This document shows, in pieces, positions 19,451 to 30,800 of a stretch of 64,000 bases of DNA (its first letter is position 1; each line of letters opens with the position of its first letter). The position numbers and the translations under genes were made by a program. The notes under the pieces are model-generated. The model was not told the origin of the DNA. It saw only the letters and a program-made list of their open reading frames with translations, and did no database searches. The DNA is from Dactylorhiza incarnata. Lineage: Eukaryota; Streptophyta; Magnoliopsida; Asparagales; Orchidaceae. The DNA is taken from positions 5,785,001-5,849,000 of the forward strand of contig JAWHQI010000028.1 of the NCBI GenBank assembly GCA_033032865.1, in the 5' to 3' direction.

Positions 19451-20639
19451 AGGCTTGGAATAATATCTTGGGAGGCGGCCGCTGCTGCCGCCGGGCAGCG
19501 GCCGGCGCCGCCCCTGGTCAGTGCGCTAGGAGCCGGCGAGCACTCTGGCGGTTGTACGGTGGCCTAGCGCCACCGGCCACCACCGGAATAATGAATCAGA
19601 GGGCGAGAGGCGGTGGCACAGCCTGCATACGCCATGCAGGCTTGCTGCGTCGCCGCCTCTGCTGGGAGGGCCTTCCCTGCAGCCCCTGGTTGGGGCGCCA
19701 TGGAAGGGGCAGTCCCCCGGCGGGGCTACGGTGGCCCGGCGCTACTGGCCGCCGCCGGAGGGAGGCTTTCTTCGTACAGGAAACAAGAAAACAGAAGGGG
19801 AAGGTTGCGGGTGCCGCCGAAGGCGCGTCCTCCGATGACCCTGCCGCCTCCTCCCGTCGGAGTTCGGGTCCCCGGGTGGGGACTTGCTCCCCCAGCGCCA
19901 CCACCGGCGCTGGGGGTGCTAGCTTACGGCCACTCTTCCCCACCCGAGCCTAGGTATGGCTTGGGGTGGGGCTGGCGGTGCTTCGACGATGGGGAGGCGG
20001 ACGGCTGCCTTGAGGGAGTAGGAGGGAGAAGGTTTCTACCTGTAGGGGAGGAGCTCGGGAGGTGGAGGGGTGGCTTGCCATGGAGAGGAGGTGGTGGCAG
20101 AGGTTCGGCTGGAAAGAGCTTCGGCAAGGGAAGAAGGAAGCTGGCAGGGGAGGAGGAGGGCTGAGGGTTCGTGTACTCAGGAAGGAGGTTGGGCCCTTCC
20201 TTTTATAGAGGAAGAGGGAGGCCTTCCCTCTCCTCTTTTTTTTACCCCTCGTGGGTTTTAAAGAGGGATGGGTGGGGGAGATATTTTCTCCCCCCCCCCA
20301 TACCTTGCCCCAACAGGGAGGGCTGTTCATGGGCAGCCCACCTTTTTCTCCTGAGGAGATTTTCTTCTGGTTGGAGCTTCTCTCTCCTCCCCCCTCTTTT
20401 CTTTTCTTAAAGACCTTCATGTCTAGGGGGGGGGGGGGGGTTGACCAAGGTCAACTTAGGGTGGGGTCCTCCATGGTCCCGAGGGTCCATTAAGATTTAC
20501 CGGGGCCGATTCCGAGTTTGTACGTTCTGTATTTCGTGCGTTGTGCCGGGGCGGCCTGCATAATCCATAACGGGCATATTCTCCACATGACCTCGGATTG
20601 ACGATCAACGAGTTCCATGATGCTAGTGTGGACTATTCA

Positions 20640-21330
20640 AGTCTAACAAAACTGACGGAAGTCAGATCGGAGTACGTTTGGCCACTATTTCACAATAGTG
20701 TGGTAGCGGCGCACAACGATACTCAAAATGGTCATTTTCTCTACACAACTTCGGATCGGGGTGCAACAAATTCCGTTGCACTCGTATCGGTCATACGAGT
20801 CTAACGGAACTGACGGAAGTCAGATCGGAGTACGTTTGGCCACTATTCCACAATAGTGTGGTAGCGGCGCACAACGAAACTCAAAATGGTCGTTTTCTCT
20901 AAACGACCTCAGATCGGGGTGCAATGAATTACGTTGCACTCGTATCGGTCATACGAGTCTAACGGAACTAACGGAAGTCAAATTGGAGTACGTTTGGACA
21001 CTATTCCACAATAGTGTGGTAGCGGCGCACAACGATACTCAAAATGGTCGTTTTCTCTAAACGACCTCGGATCGGGGTGCAACGAATTCCGTTACACTCG
21101 TATCGGTCATACGAGTCTAATGGAACTGACAGAAGTCAGATCGGAGTATGTTTGGCCACTATTCCACAATAGTGTGGTAGCGGCGCACAACGATACTCAA
21201 AATGGTCGTTTTCTCTAAACGACCTCGGATCGGGGTGCAACTAATTCCGTTGCACTCGTATCGGTCATACAATTCTAATGGAACTGACGGAAGTCAGATT
21301 GTAGTCCCTTAGTACATTATCCTATAATGG
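20640..21330. repeat. 158-160-bp tandem array in the 3' LTR, 4-5 units
   Basis: Starts at about 20649, 20810, 20967, 21125 and 21282 share AACTGACGGAAGTCAGATCG. Each unit contains small palindromes (CCACTATTCCACAATAGTG; TCGTTTTCTCTAAACGA). Copies are about 95% alike. Confidence 0.85.
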
Positions 21331-21376
21331 GTCATTCTCTATCGCTCGGGCCTACTTTTATTGGGCTCACTAGGGT

Positions 21377-21961
21377 CTAGTGACCCAATAAAAGTCGGGA
21401 TGTTACAATCCAATAAAAATAAAGGGATTTTCGTCCCCGAAAATTGCCTAAAGTAGGGGGGTTAAAGGGACATTCCTGGGGAAATAGTGTCGGGTATTTT
21501 TCCCGAACGAGCGTCTCAGGTTCCCAGGTAAACTCCTCGCGTCCACAGTTTGACCACAAGACCTTGACCATCATGATGGTTTTTTTCCGCAGTTCCTTGA
21601 TTTTGGAGTCTACTATCTTTACCGGTTCGAGTTGGACGGATCGGTCAGATCGTACTGATGCTGGTGGCACGGAAAGATGATGTTCTGGTTGGCGAAGGAC
21701 ACGTCTTAGCGAGGAGACGCGAAACACGTCGTGGAGATTTCCCAACTCTGCTGGCAGAGCTAGCCTGTATGCAATGGGGACAATTCTTCCTATGATCAGA
21801 TATGGGCCCAGATAGCGGGGATCTAACTTTTTCTGCTTCTTTATTCCGGATATCCCATGCATTGGCTTAATCTTCAGAAATACCATGTCTCCCACGTTGA
21901 ATTCCACCATTCGATGACGTGCATCATAATATTTGGCTTGACGTCTCTGTGCCTCCAGCAT
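21377..21961 (-). CDS. Integrase C-terminus and chromodomain, Tekay-like element
   Basis: Continues the polyprotein after an in-frame TGA (21964-21962). It contains the GPY/F-like stretch (GDMVFLKIKP...LDPRYLGPYLIIGRI...AYRLALPAELGNLHDVFRVSSLRR) and the chromodomain (LRKKTIMMVKVLWSNCGREEFTWEPE). The open frame runs past the PPT-like region into the LTR, ending at 21377, so the true C-terminus is probably altered. Confidence 0.75.
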   Translation of the reverse strand: MLEAQRRQAKYYDARHRMVEFNVGDMVFLKIKPMHGISGIKKQKKLDPRYLGPYLIIGRIVPIAYRLALPAELGNLHDVFRVSSLRRVLRQPEHHLSVPPASVRSDRSVQLEPVKIVDSKIKELRKKTIMMVKVLWSNCGREEFTWEPETLVREKYPTLFPQECPFNPPTLGNFRGRKSLYFYWIVTSRLLLGH

Positions 21962-23035
21962 TCATTCTCGAATTAACCTTATAGTTGTCATGGTATCATC
22001 TATGTAGGTGACTCCTAAAGCTTCTAGGTCTTCATCTTGGGCCCACGATAGCGGTGTTCGACAGTGTCTTCCGTAGAGAGCCTCGTATGGTGCCATTTTG
22101 ATGCTTGCCAGGAAGCTGTTATTGTATGAGAATTCCACCAAGGGCAGTACTTGTTCCCAAGGCTCATTGTGCTCCACTATGCATAATCGAAGGAGGTCTT
22201 CCATCGTCCGGTTCATCCTTTCTGTTTGTCCGTCAGTCTGGGGGTGGAAGGCGGTACTAAAAGCCAGTCTGGTTCCCAGATAAGCTTGTACTCTCCTCCA
22301 TACTTTTGATGTAAAGCGCCTGTCACGGTCAGACACGATTGACTTGGGTACCCCATGGAATCGGACCACTTGCTCTATAAATAGCCGAGCTAAAATGTCG
22401 ACGTCGTCGCCTTGTCTGTTTGGGATAAAATAGGCCACTTTGGTGAGGCGATCTACTACGAACCATATTGAGTCGTTCCCTGTACGAGATCGGGGTAAGC
22501 CATGAACGAATTCCATGGAGATATCCTCGAATTTCCATTCTGGTATCGGCAGGGGTTGTAGCAAACCTCCTGGGCTACGACATTCTGCCTTGACCATTTG
22601 ACAGGTCTGGCAGTGTGCTACATAATCAGTGACGTCCTTCTTCATACCTGGCCAATATAACGTTCTTCGTAGATCTGTATACATCTTCACTACTCCCGGA
22701 TGTATTAAATACCTTGATTGATGTGCTTCACGGAGTATCTCTTCCCGGATTCCTTCGGCAGAGGGAATGAATATGCGGTGCTTATACTGTAAGATGCCAT
22801 CGTATAGTTTGTAGTCTTCCTGAGCGCCATGTTGCAGGGTCTGGATGATTGGGGCCGCTTCTACGTCGATTTTTTGTGTCTCTCGTATTCTATCTCTGAT
22901 GACGCACTGTATCTCCATCCAGTAAAGCTGGGCCTGGTAATCCATCGGGTTTCTGCGGGTGATGAGGATGATATACAGGTCTGCCAAGGACCTGACTAAT
23001 TCTTCCAGTATCGCATCCAGCCAATTCCCGGCCAT
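21962..23035 (-). CDS. Integrase, Tekay-like element
   Basis: HHCC zinc-binding domain (EAHQSRYLIHPG...HCQTCQ), catalytic core and Asp/Glu pair in VSDRDRRF (residue 236) and TDGQTER (Glu 272, D-x35-E spacing). The first catalytic Asp is replaced: the usual MDF reads MEF (residue 175, codon GAA), so strand transfer should be impaired. It is bounded by an in-frame TGA at 21964-21962; to the right it continues without a stop, through GKANKVADALSRQ, up to the TAG at 23137-23135. The start given is only the first Met after the RNase H linker. Confidence 0.8.
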   Translation of the reverse strand: MAGNWLDAILEELVRSLADLYIILITRRNPMDYQAQLYWMEIQCVIRDRIRETQKIDVEAAPIIQTLQHGAQEDYKLYDGILQYKHRIFIPSAEGIREEILREAHQSRYLIHPGVVKMYTDLRRTLYWPGMKKDVTDYVAHCQTCQMVKAECRSPGGLLQPLPIPEWKFEDISMEFVHGLPRSRTGNDSIWFVVDRLTKVAYFIPNRQGDDVDILARLFIEQVVRFHGVPKSIVSDRDRRFTSKVWRRVQAYLGTRLAFSTAFHPQTDGQTERMNRTMEDLLRLCIVEHNEPWEQVLPLVEFSYNNSFLASIKMAPYEALYGRHCRTPLSWAQDEDLEALGVTYIDDTMTTIRLIRE

Positions 23036-23134
23036 CGGAGGTTGTCGACTTAGGGCATCTGCAACTTTATTGGCTTTGCCCGGGTGGTATTGGAGAGCGA
23101 AGTCATAATCGCACAGGAATTCCAGCCATCGGCG

Positions 23135-24466
23135 CTATCGGAGATTTAGCTCCTTCTGGGTGAAGATATATTCGAGGCTCTTGTGGTCGGAGAAGATCTC
23201 GCATCTTACTCCGTAGAGATAATGCCTCCAGACTTTTAGCGCGAACACTACCGCACCCAGCTCCAAGTCGTGGGTTGCGTAGTTTAGTTCGCGAGGCTTC
23301 AGCTGCCGTGAGGCGTATGCGACCACCCTGCCGTGCTGCATTAATACGGCTCCCAACCCTTTCAGTGATGCGTCGGCGTAGATTTGGAAGCCCTCGGTGC
23401 CTGAGGAGAGTGTTAGAATCGGAGCCGATATTAGTCGGTGCTTTAGTTCCACGAATGCTGCCTCGCATTCGGGAGTCCACTGGAACGCTGCATCCTTTTT
23501 AGTGAGGGAGGTAAGAGGTAAGGCAATTTTCGATAAACCTTCTACAAACTTACGGTAATAGCCGGCGAGGCCAAGGAAGCTCCTGATATCTGTTGCCGTC
23601 TTAAGTGGCGTCCAGTCTTGTACTGCTTGTATCTTGGCTTGGTCCACCGCTATCCTGTTCTTGTTGACCGTATGTCCAATAAAACTGATCTCCTCCATCC
23701 AGAATTCACACTTGCAAAACTTCGCGAAGAGCGAGTGTTCCCTCAACTTGAGCAAAACCATCTGGAGGTGCCTGGAATGATCGGTCTTACTCTTTGAGTA
23801 GATAAGTATATCGTCTATAAAGAAAATTACAAAGTGATCTAGGAAGGGTTCAAACACTTTATTCATCAGGGCCATGAAGGCGGACGGGGCGTTGGTCAGT
23901 CTGAACGGCATTACCCTGAATTCATAAAGTCCGTAACGGGAGCTGAAGGCGGTCTTGGGGATGTCTTCTTCTCGTAATCGGAGTTGGTAGTAGCCGGACC
24001 TTAAGTCCATTTTGGAGAAGACGGACGCGCCTTGTAATTGGTCGAATAATTCATCTATCCTGGGCAGTGGATAAGTATTTCGAATAATGAGCTTATTTAG
24101 TTCCCTGTAATCGATACAGAGACGCAGTGATCCATCCTTCTTCTTGACAAATAATACTGGAGCCCCCCAGGACGAGGTGCTCGGTCGAACGAAACCTACG
24201 TCAATTAGCTCTTGCAATTGTATCTTGAGCTCGGCCAGTTCCCTTGGGGCCATTCGGTACGGTGCTCGGGATACTGGCCGAGCTCCATGAGCAAGTAGAA
24301 TTTGGAAGTCCACTTCTCGTTGCGGGGGCAATCCGGGAAGGGATTCTGGAAAATCTCGAATTACGGGTACTCTAGAGAGCACTTGCGTCTTGTCTTCCAT
24401 TTCGAAGTAGAATAGGTACACCTCGTCCTTTTGTCGGACTGCTTTGACTGTTTGAGCGGATGTCAA
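23135..24466 (-). CDS. Reverse transcriptase and RNase H, Tekay-like element
   Basis: 443 codons. RT motifs are complete: [53 protein letters not shown], the catalytic [12 protein letters not shown] box and FIGHTVNKN; then RNase H ([43 protein letters not shown]). It stops at TAG (23137-23135) where relatives have Gln in LNLRQRRW, compatible with CAG-to-[12 protein letters not shown] has Arg for the usual Gly. Confidence 0.85.
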   Translation of the reverse strand: MTSAQTVKAVRQKDEVYLFYFEMEDKTQVLSRVPVIRDFPESLPGLPPQREVDFQILLAHGARPVSRAPYRMAPRELAELKIQLQELIDVGFVRPSTSSWGAPVLFVKKKDGSLRLCIDYRELNKLIIRNTYPLPRIDELFDQLQGASVFSKMDLRSGYYQLRLREEDIPKTAFSSRYGLYEFRVMPFRLTNAPSAFMALMNKVFEPFLDHFVIFFIDDILIYSKSKTDHSRHLQMVLLKLREHSLFAKFCKCEFWMEEISFIGHTVNKNRIAVDQAKIQAVQDWTPLKTATDIRSFLGLAGYYRKFVEGLSKIALPLTSLTKKDAAFQWTPECEAAFVELKHRLISAPILTLSSGTEGFQIYADASLKGLGAVLMQHGRVVAYASRQLKPRELNYATHDLELGAVVFALKVWRHYLYGVRCEIFSDHKSLEYIFTQKELNLR

Positions 24467-24843
24467 GATGATGCGGGTGACAGAGGGTATACCTGTTAGT
24501 GAGATTGACTGCCCATTTGGGCTCCGGAGATGGATCTCTCAAGTCGAACAATTGATTTGGGCGTTGTGCTCAGCCAACCAATCCATTCCTAAAATGATGT
24601 CGAATCCGGTTATCGCCAGGATGGTTGCGACGATTTCAAATTCTACGCCTCCCAGTGTTGCTTGAAAGGAGCACTTTTCCGTGGATGTCATGTCTGATCC
24701 ATCTGGGAGTCGTATTCGCATCAACATTCCAGATGATCGTACGGTACTTCCCTTGTTCGCGATGAAGTCCGGTGCGACGAAGGAATGCGTGGCACCAGTG
24801 TCGAATAGCGTTATAGTAGGGTGACCTTCTACCAGAAGTAAAC
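24467..24843 (-). pseudogene. Aspartic protease, Tekay-like element
   Basis: Begins right after an intron-like segment with LLLVEGHPTITLFDTGATHSFV, carrying the catalytic D-T-G, and continues to FDIILGMDWLAEHNAQINC. An in-frame TGA (24541-24539) separates it from RT, compatible with CGA-to-TGA. The frame is otherwise continuous with RT. Confidence 0.75.
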
Positions 24844-24986
24844 CTGATAATATAAATATGTACTATGATCATAAGCTCTTTACAAATATACATGAGTAAT
24901 AATCACACCAGTTTAATCAAAAGGCTACATCATATATTTCTATAATATCATCCTCCTAGGATATCGTGGCTAACGAAAATAGATGC
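24844..24986 (-). other. Intron-like segment between gag and protease, Tekay-like element
   Basis: 143 nt, AT-rich, full of stops. The sequence before it encodes APDVV and the sequence after it resumes with LLLVEGHP..DTG, the same junction as in the element at 55.9-64 kb. Acceptor TTATCAG|G is good. The homologous donor position reads AT|GC instead of AG|GT, either a GC-AG intron or a mutated donor. Confidence 0.5.
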
Positions 24987-25789
24987 ATATCACTACATCT
25001 GGTGCAAGGCCGTGCTGGAGGTCCAAAGCGTATGCCTCGAGGGGTGCTGCTCTGCCCTGCCTGGCCTGGCCCCTCTTACCTGCAGGTCGTCCTCTGCGTC
25101 CACCTCGTCCTCGTCCTCTTTCCGCGGCTCCCTGCACGGCTCCTAAGCCGGGCATACCTACCGCTTGAGGGCAGAAAGCTCGTATGTGTCCGGGCTGCTG
25201 GCAAAGGTAGCAGGTCCCTGCGAAGGGAACATCTAGTCGTGCGGCTGGGGCGGGCTGAGGTGCTGGGGCTGGTTGGGGTGCTGGGGCTGGAGGTGTCCGT
25301 CGGGGCTGGGGCGCCTGCCTATATGGCTGGTGATGCTGACGCTGTCTCCTGGCCTGGTCCTATCTGTGTGGGCCTACTCCTCTCTCTCGGCCCTGAGTCC
25401 GGGGAACATCCGTGTATCCCCTTCGCCGCTGGGCCACCATCTGCTGATCGATCTCTAGAGCTGTGGCGTGTGAGGCGATCATGTGGAAGGTAGACTGCGA
25501 GATCATGATCAGGGCCTATCGGAGATTGTCTCGTAGTCCTCAGTAAAATCTGGTAGCCCTGTCCCTATATGTAACTGCCAAGGTCCCGGCGAAATGGGCC
25601 AGGTGGATGAACTCTCTCTGGTACTCCGGTACCGTCCTCTCTCCATGCCAGATCTGCATGAACCGTTCTTGGAGTGCCATCCTATCCGCATCTGAGATGA
25701 AGTGCTCTAAGAAGGCCTCTGAGAACTCTCCCCAGAGGATCGTGCTGAGTGGTCGCCGTCTAAATGTAGAGCGGCTGGCTGCCCTCCAC
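24987..25789 (-). pseudogene. Gag C-terminal part with zinc knuckle, Tekay-like element
   Basis: Capsid C-terminal half (WGEFSEAFLEHFISDADRMAL; QIWHGERTVPEYQREFIHLA) and a zinc knuckle CYLCQQPGHIRAFC near 25215-25170, followed by an Arg/Gly-rich stretch. TGA at 25542-25540 and a TAG about seven codons on break it. The right end is the copia insertion; the N-terminal half is at 32338-32660. Confidence 0.75.
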
Positions 25790-25794
25790 CAATC

Positions 25795-26981
25795 TGTGAA
25801 AATTTTCGGATCTTTATGGAGCGAGCAGGAGCTAGACAACTTAGAGATAAAAGCCAAACAACCAGAAACAAATGGAGGCAAACAACTGATCTTTATTGAT
25901 AACCATCTTCAAAATTACAAGGCAAGACATGCTTGGCGAGACATGATTTCGCCAACACACACAAAAGGAAAGATACAAAGTTGAAGATAACTTGAGACCG
26001 CCCAGACCGCGCGACCTCCCTGCGATCTCAAAAGCTGCCAGACCGCAGCGACTTGACGATCACAGAACACCACCAGCTCGCTGATCAAACCGCCCACTTC
26101 TTCAGACCTCCTGATTCTCCCGAACTCCAGCACCACAACTCCAAGCCGCAGACCGCCCGAACACTTTCAGAGGAAGAGGTGATCGCTGCTGCCCGCACTA
26201 TCCGCAGAAGCTGCACAAGGGAAGCTCAATCAGGAGACCGCTCGGTCACATAAACACAGACCGCAGGAAAGAAGAAAGTTTAGCTTACGCTTGGTGTGTC
26301 TTTTGCTGCAACAGTGGCCTCCTATTTATAGGCGCGGGACCTGATCCAGTCACCACCCTATGAGATAGGATCACCACCCCCCAAACCGCGCGACCTGACC
26401 GGTCACACTGCGCGATCAGCAACATTACTTCTGCTTCATTTTGGTGAACCCGCCAGCTTCAATGTCGCCATGAGAGACCGCCACTCTCACAGCAGACCGC
26501 GACTCCACAAGGAATACGCCAGACCGCCCGAAGCTATTCACCACCTGTGTTCGCACGAGACCGCGAACACAGTCAGTTCGCCATCAAACCGCGAACTCCT
26601 GTCCGCATGCCGATCTCCTCCTGAGACCGCGAACAGCAACCAGCTCGCATACCAGTCTCCTCCTGAGACCGCGAACTGAGACCGCGCGACTAAGACCCTT
26701 AGTCCGCGAATACCCCCAGAAAGCCCGGTCAGCTACCAGACCGCATTCAGGAGAGAACCAGGATCAAACTGTGCGGTCACACCACACCGCCACAGCCTTG
26801 AAGAGGACAGCACGCCACGCGGTCACGCACAGACCGCGCAACCTCCACCGCAGCTAGGCTTAGATCAGCCAGACCGCAGATGCAGACAGCCAGGTCGTGC
26901 GGTCACGTCAGACTGCCCGACCTCCTCCCAGACCGCCCAGGTCCACAAACCCTCCAAACTTCCACTTCAACAATTTCAACA
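25795..26981 (-). repeat. 3' LTR of the inner copia
   Basis: Minus-strand TGTTGAAATTG...TTTTCACA. TATA box TATAAATAGG at 26330-26321. The hexamer GACCGC (or AACCGC), often preceded by A or CA, occurs about twenty times, an unusual CpG-rich motif density. Confidence 0.92.
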
Positions 26982-27860
26982 CTCCCCCTTGAAGTGGGAA
27001 GTTGAAACTAGCCCCAGTAGGCCCCTTAGCCGTGTGAACGACCCCTTTGCCAGCGCCTTTGTGAAGATGTCCGCGACATTGTCCGCACTCCGCACATGCC
27101 AGACCGAAAGAGATCCCTCCAGCACCTTCTCCCGTATGAAGTGATGCTCGATCTCGATATGCTTGGTCCTCGCGTGACAGACTGGATTGGTTACCAGTTT
27201 GAGAGCACTCTCATTGTCACCACGTAGCAGAGTCGGCTCCCAAACCTCCTTGTGGACGTCTCCCACCAACCTCCTAAGCCAGATGGCTTCCTGAGCTGCC
27301 AAGGCCGAAGCCTTGTATTCCGCTTCCGTGGTGGAGACCGACACGGAATCCTGCTTCTTGCTGCACCATGATATAGCTGTAGGGCCCGCCATGAAGACGA
27401 ATCCAGACGTTGATTTCCGATCATCCGAATCTCCCCCGTAGTCAGCATCCATGTACCCGTGCACCTTGAAGCCCGCATCTCTCCTATATAGGAGACCCAT
27501 GTCCGAAGTCGCCTTGACATACTTCAGAATATTCTTGGCTGCTAGCAGATGAGGTACCTGTGGCTCCGCCATATACCGACTCACTCTGCCAACTGCATAT
27601 GCAATATCCGGCCTCGTGATCATCAGATAAATCAAGCTCCCAACCAGAGCTCGGAACACCAATGGATCTTGCATAATCCTCCCCTCATCTTTCCGAAGCT
27701 TCATAGCCTTCTCCAGAGGTGTGGAAGTGCACTTCCCTTCCTTCATGCCGAACCGCTCCACGATCCGCTCCGCATATCCGGCTTGGGTTACCAGCACTCC
27801 ATCTTCCTTCCTCTGCACCTCGAGTCCAAGGAAATGGTGAAGCTCACCTAAGTCCTTCAT
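26976..27860 (-). CDS. Copia RT C-terminus and RNase H (continuation of the polyprotein)
   Basis: In frame with the 1052-codon ORF, separated by TAA (27902-27900) and TAG (27881-27879). It carries MKDLGELHHFLGLEV, YLMITRPDIAYAVGRVSRYM, and the RNase H motifs (YMDADYGGDSDDRKSTSG; SWCSKKQDSVSVSTTEAEY; LLRGDNESALKL; KHIEIEHHFIRE; NVADIFTKAL). Its last codons run into the 3' LTR, as is common in copia elements. Confidence 0.85.
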   Translation of the reverse strand: MKDLGELHHFLGLEVQRKEDGVLVTQAGYAERIVERFGMKEGKCTSTPLEKAMKLRKDEGRIMQDPLVFRALVGSLIYLMITRPDIAYAVGRVSRYMAEPQVPHLLAAKNILKYVKATSDMGLLYRRDAGFKVHGYMDADYGGDSDDRKSTSGFVFMAGPTAISWCSKKQDSVSVSTTEAEYKASALAAQEAIWLRRLVGDVHKEVWEPTLLRGDNESALKLVTNPVCHARTKHIEIEHHFIREKVLEGSLSVWHVRSADNVADIFTKALAKGSFTRLRGLLGLVSTSHFKGEC

Positions 27861-27899
27861 CTCGAACCTGATAGACAGCTAGGTCCGTAGCTGTGCTAC

Positions 27900-30800
27900 T
27901 TACTCCTTCGAGTTCCCTGTTACGATCATATCGTCGACGTATAGCACCACGATGACTTGAAGCTCCCCGCTCTTCTTGACGAACAAGTTTGAGTCTGAGT
28001 CTGAAGCACAAAACCCACAGAATAGGAGATATTCTGCGATCTTCCCGTACCACGCCCTCGGCGCTTGCTTCAACCCATACAGGGCCTTCTTCAGCTTGCA
28101 GACATGCTCCGGAAAATCTTCAGACACAAAGCCAGGTGGCTGGACCATGAAGATGTCCTTGTCAATCTCGCCGTACAAGAAGGCGTTCTTGACGTCGAGC
28201 TGCCAAATCTCCCATCCACAAAACGCCGCCAAGGCAATGATGAACCGCACTGAAGTCATTTTTGCCACTAGACTGAAAGTCTCCTCGTAGTCTTCACCGT
28301 ACTGCTGCGAGAACCCCCGAGCCACAAGACGAGCCTTGTATCGCTCGATACTGTCGTCAGCTTTCTTCTTGAGCTTGTAGACCCACTTGCATGTCACAGG
28401 AGTGATGCCCTCGGGCTTGGGCACAAGAGACCAGGTCTCATTCTTCTCGAGAGCTGCCATCTCTTCTTGCATAGCAATGTCCCACTCCTTCACGCCTCTG
28501 GCCTTTTCAAAGCTCGACGGCTCCCTCTCATCCAAGGGACCAGCGAAGAAACATGAGACGATGCTCACTGCGTTTTCTCCTGTATAGCGATCAGGGGCAA
28601 CGATCGCTCGCTTCGATCTCCTCAGCTCCTTCCCCTGAACTGCATTATCTCCAGCTGCTTCTTCCCTAGCTCCTCCTCCATACGTGCTAGGAGCATTGCT
28701 CCCCCTGCTCCCTAAACCAGAAGCCTCCGTCTCAGAACTAGAAGGAGATGGTCCACCTGGTGACACAGGTAGCTCCACCTGAAGATCCTCCACAGCTTTT
28801 TCCGGCACCTCCACCCTGCTCTCTGGTAGCTCCACATCAGAGGACCCCTTGTAAGATGTCACCTCATCAAACACGACGTCGCGAGATACCACAAATCTCC
28901 GCGTCTCCGGGTCCATGCACTTCCATCCTTTCTTCCGCTCATCGTATCCCACGAAGACTAGCTTCCTTGCTTTCGCATCTAGCTTCGTCCGAAGAGCATC
29001 TGGAACATGCATGTAGCAGGTGGAACCGAACACCCTAAGGTGTGCCACGCTTGGCTTCTCTTTGAACATCATCTCATGCGGAGTCAACATGTTGATGGGA
29101 CTCAAAGGCATCTGGTTGATGACGTAGGCAGCACAAGACATTCCCTCCGCCCAGAAAGACTTTGGGATACTCTTGGCATGCAGCCAACACTTGCAGGTCT
29201 CCGTCAGATGACGGATCTTCCGCTCTGCAACTCCGTTCTGTTGTGGAGTATGTGCACAAGTGAGCTCCCTCCGGATACCTGCCTTCTTGCAGAAAGTAGA
29301 AAACTCACTGGAGGTGAACTCCCCTCCGTTGTCAGTCCTCAGCTTCTTCACCCGCAGGCCAAGCCGGCCCTCCACAAGCTCCTTGAACTCCACAAATTTG
29401 GCAAACGCCTCCGCCTTCTCCTTCAGGAAATATACCCAGACATATCTGGTGTAATCATCGATCAACACCAGCATATATCTGCTTCCTCCGAGGCTTGGGG
29501 TAGAAGTAGGTCCCATCAAGTCACCGTGGATGCACTCCAACGGCACACTACTCCTCGTCTGCGACTTGTCAAACGGTAGCCGATGAGACTTGCCGAACTG
29601 ACATCCCTCGCAAACATGACCTTCTCCGTAGGAGGATAGACTTGGCAGGCCCTTGACCAGACCTCTCACCGCCATTGCTTTCAGCTTGTCCATCCCTACG
29701 TGCCCCAACCTCTCATGCCATATAACGGCACCATCATTCGTCTTCATCTTGTCAACGTAGGAACTTGTCGATAAAACGAACAAGTCATTTGCCCGTCTCC
29801 CGACATGGACAACCTCGGCCTTTACAGCCTCAAAGTTGCGTAGAAACTTCACTTCTGTTGGGCCGAACAGAACGTGATACCCAGCGTCTACAGCGTTGGT
29901 CACGGAGAAGAGATTTTTCCTCATACCGGGCACATGATAGACACTCTTCAAGGTAAGTGGCCCTCTATCACTACCCAAGGAAACAACCCCCACCTTCTCT
30001 ACTGGATGTACAGTATTATCAGCAGTAATGATTGCATTGTTACCTGTATAGGGCTGTGCAGAAGAAAGCTTGGTCTCGTCTCCGGTGAGGTGATGACCAC
30101 ACCCCGAGTCCACGATCCAGTCCTCCAGATAGTTGATAGGAGCAGAAGCTCCAACAGAAGCCGAGAAGGCTCCTCCCCAACCTCCTTGAATGTGCCTGGT
30201 CTCAGCTTCCTCCTTCTCCGCAGCATGCCCAGCTTGGGTGACCACCTTGCAATCCTTCCTGATGTGGCCATACTTTCCACACTTGAAGCACTTCGGACCT
30301 TCACCCTTCTTCTTCCCGTCAGCCTTGGGAGCATACCCCCTTTCCTGCTGCCCAGAAGTTGAAGGCCCATAGCCTGCTCCAGCGGTCTTCTTCTTCTTAT
30401 CCCACTTCTTCTTCTTTCCCGAGAAGTGCACTTCGCCATCTCCCCCAGCCACTGACACCCCCGCCATCTGCCTTGCCAAACTTTCTTGCGATGCAAGCAA
30501 GTTCTCCAGCTCCAACAGAGACGGCTGATTTGCCCAACCCTGCACCGACGTCACAAAGGCAACATATTCCTTCCGCAGGACGCGGATGATGTGCCTCTTC
30601 AGCTTCGCCTCAGAGATAGGCTCATCAGGGTCCAATGCTGAGATTTCAGCGCACAAGTTCTTCAGCTTCAGAAAGAAAGTAGAGATAGAAAGATCGCCCT
30701 GAGCCGACCTTGCCAGCTCATTCTCCAAGAACTGCAGCCTCGCTACATTCTTCTTGTTAAACAGCCCATCCAGGGCTCTCCAGATCTCCGCAGCTGATCC

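Larger units (their letters stand above)
16924..21407 (-). repeat. 3' LTR of the Tekay-like element
   Basis: 4484 bp, built from modules: a terminal GC-rich hairpin (16925-16987, GTAAGA...C-run...G-run...ATCTTAC), a 50-bp tandem array (18236-18735), a TTCGTCGAA-rich block (18985-19450), a GC-rich block (19460-20160) and a roughly 158-bp tandem array (20640-21330). Long ORFs in the GC-rich block exist on both strands and look like composition artefacts. Confidence 0.85.

Noticed and set aside
19468..20261. Long overlapping ORFs on both strands (up to 183 codons), repeated at 35553-36449
   Set aside because: They lie in the GC-rich part of a Tekay LTR; frames are open on both strands, compositions are Gly/Arg/Pro-rich, and the two LTR copies do not keep the same frame. 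No family resemblance.
24966..25493. Plus-strand 175-codon ORF
   Set aside because: Antisense shadow of the Arg/Gly-rich Gag tail of the Tekay-like element on the minus strand.
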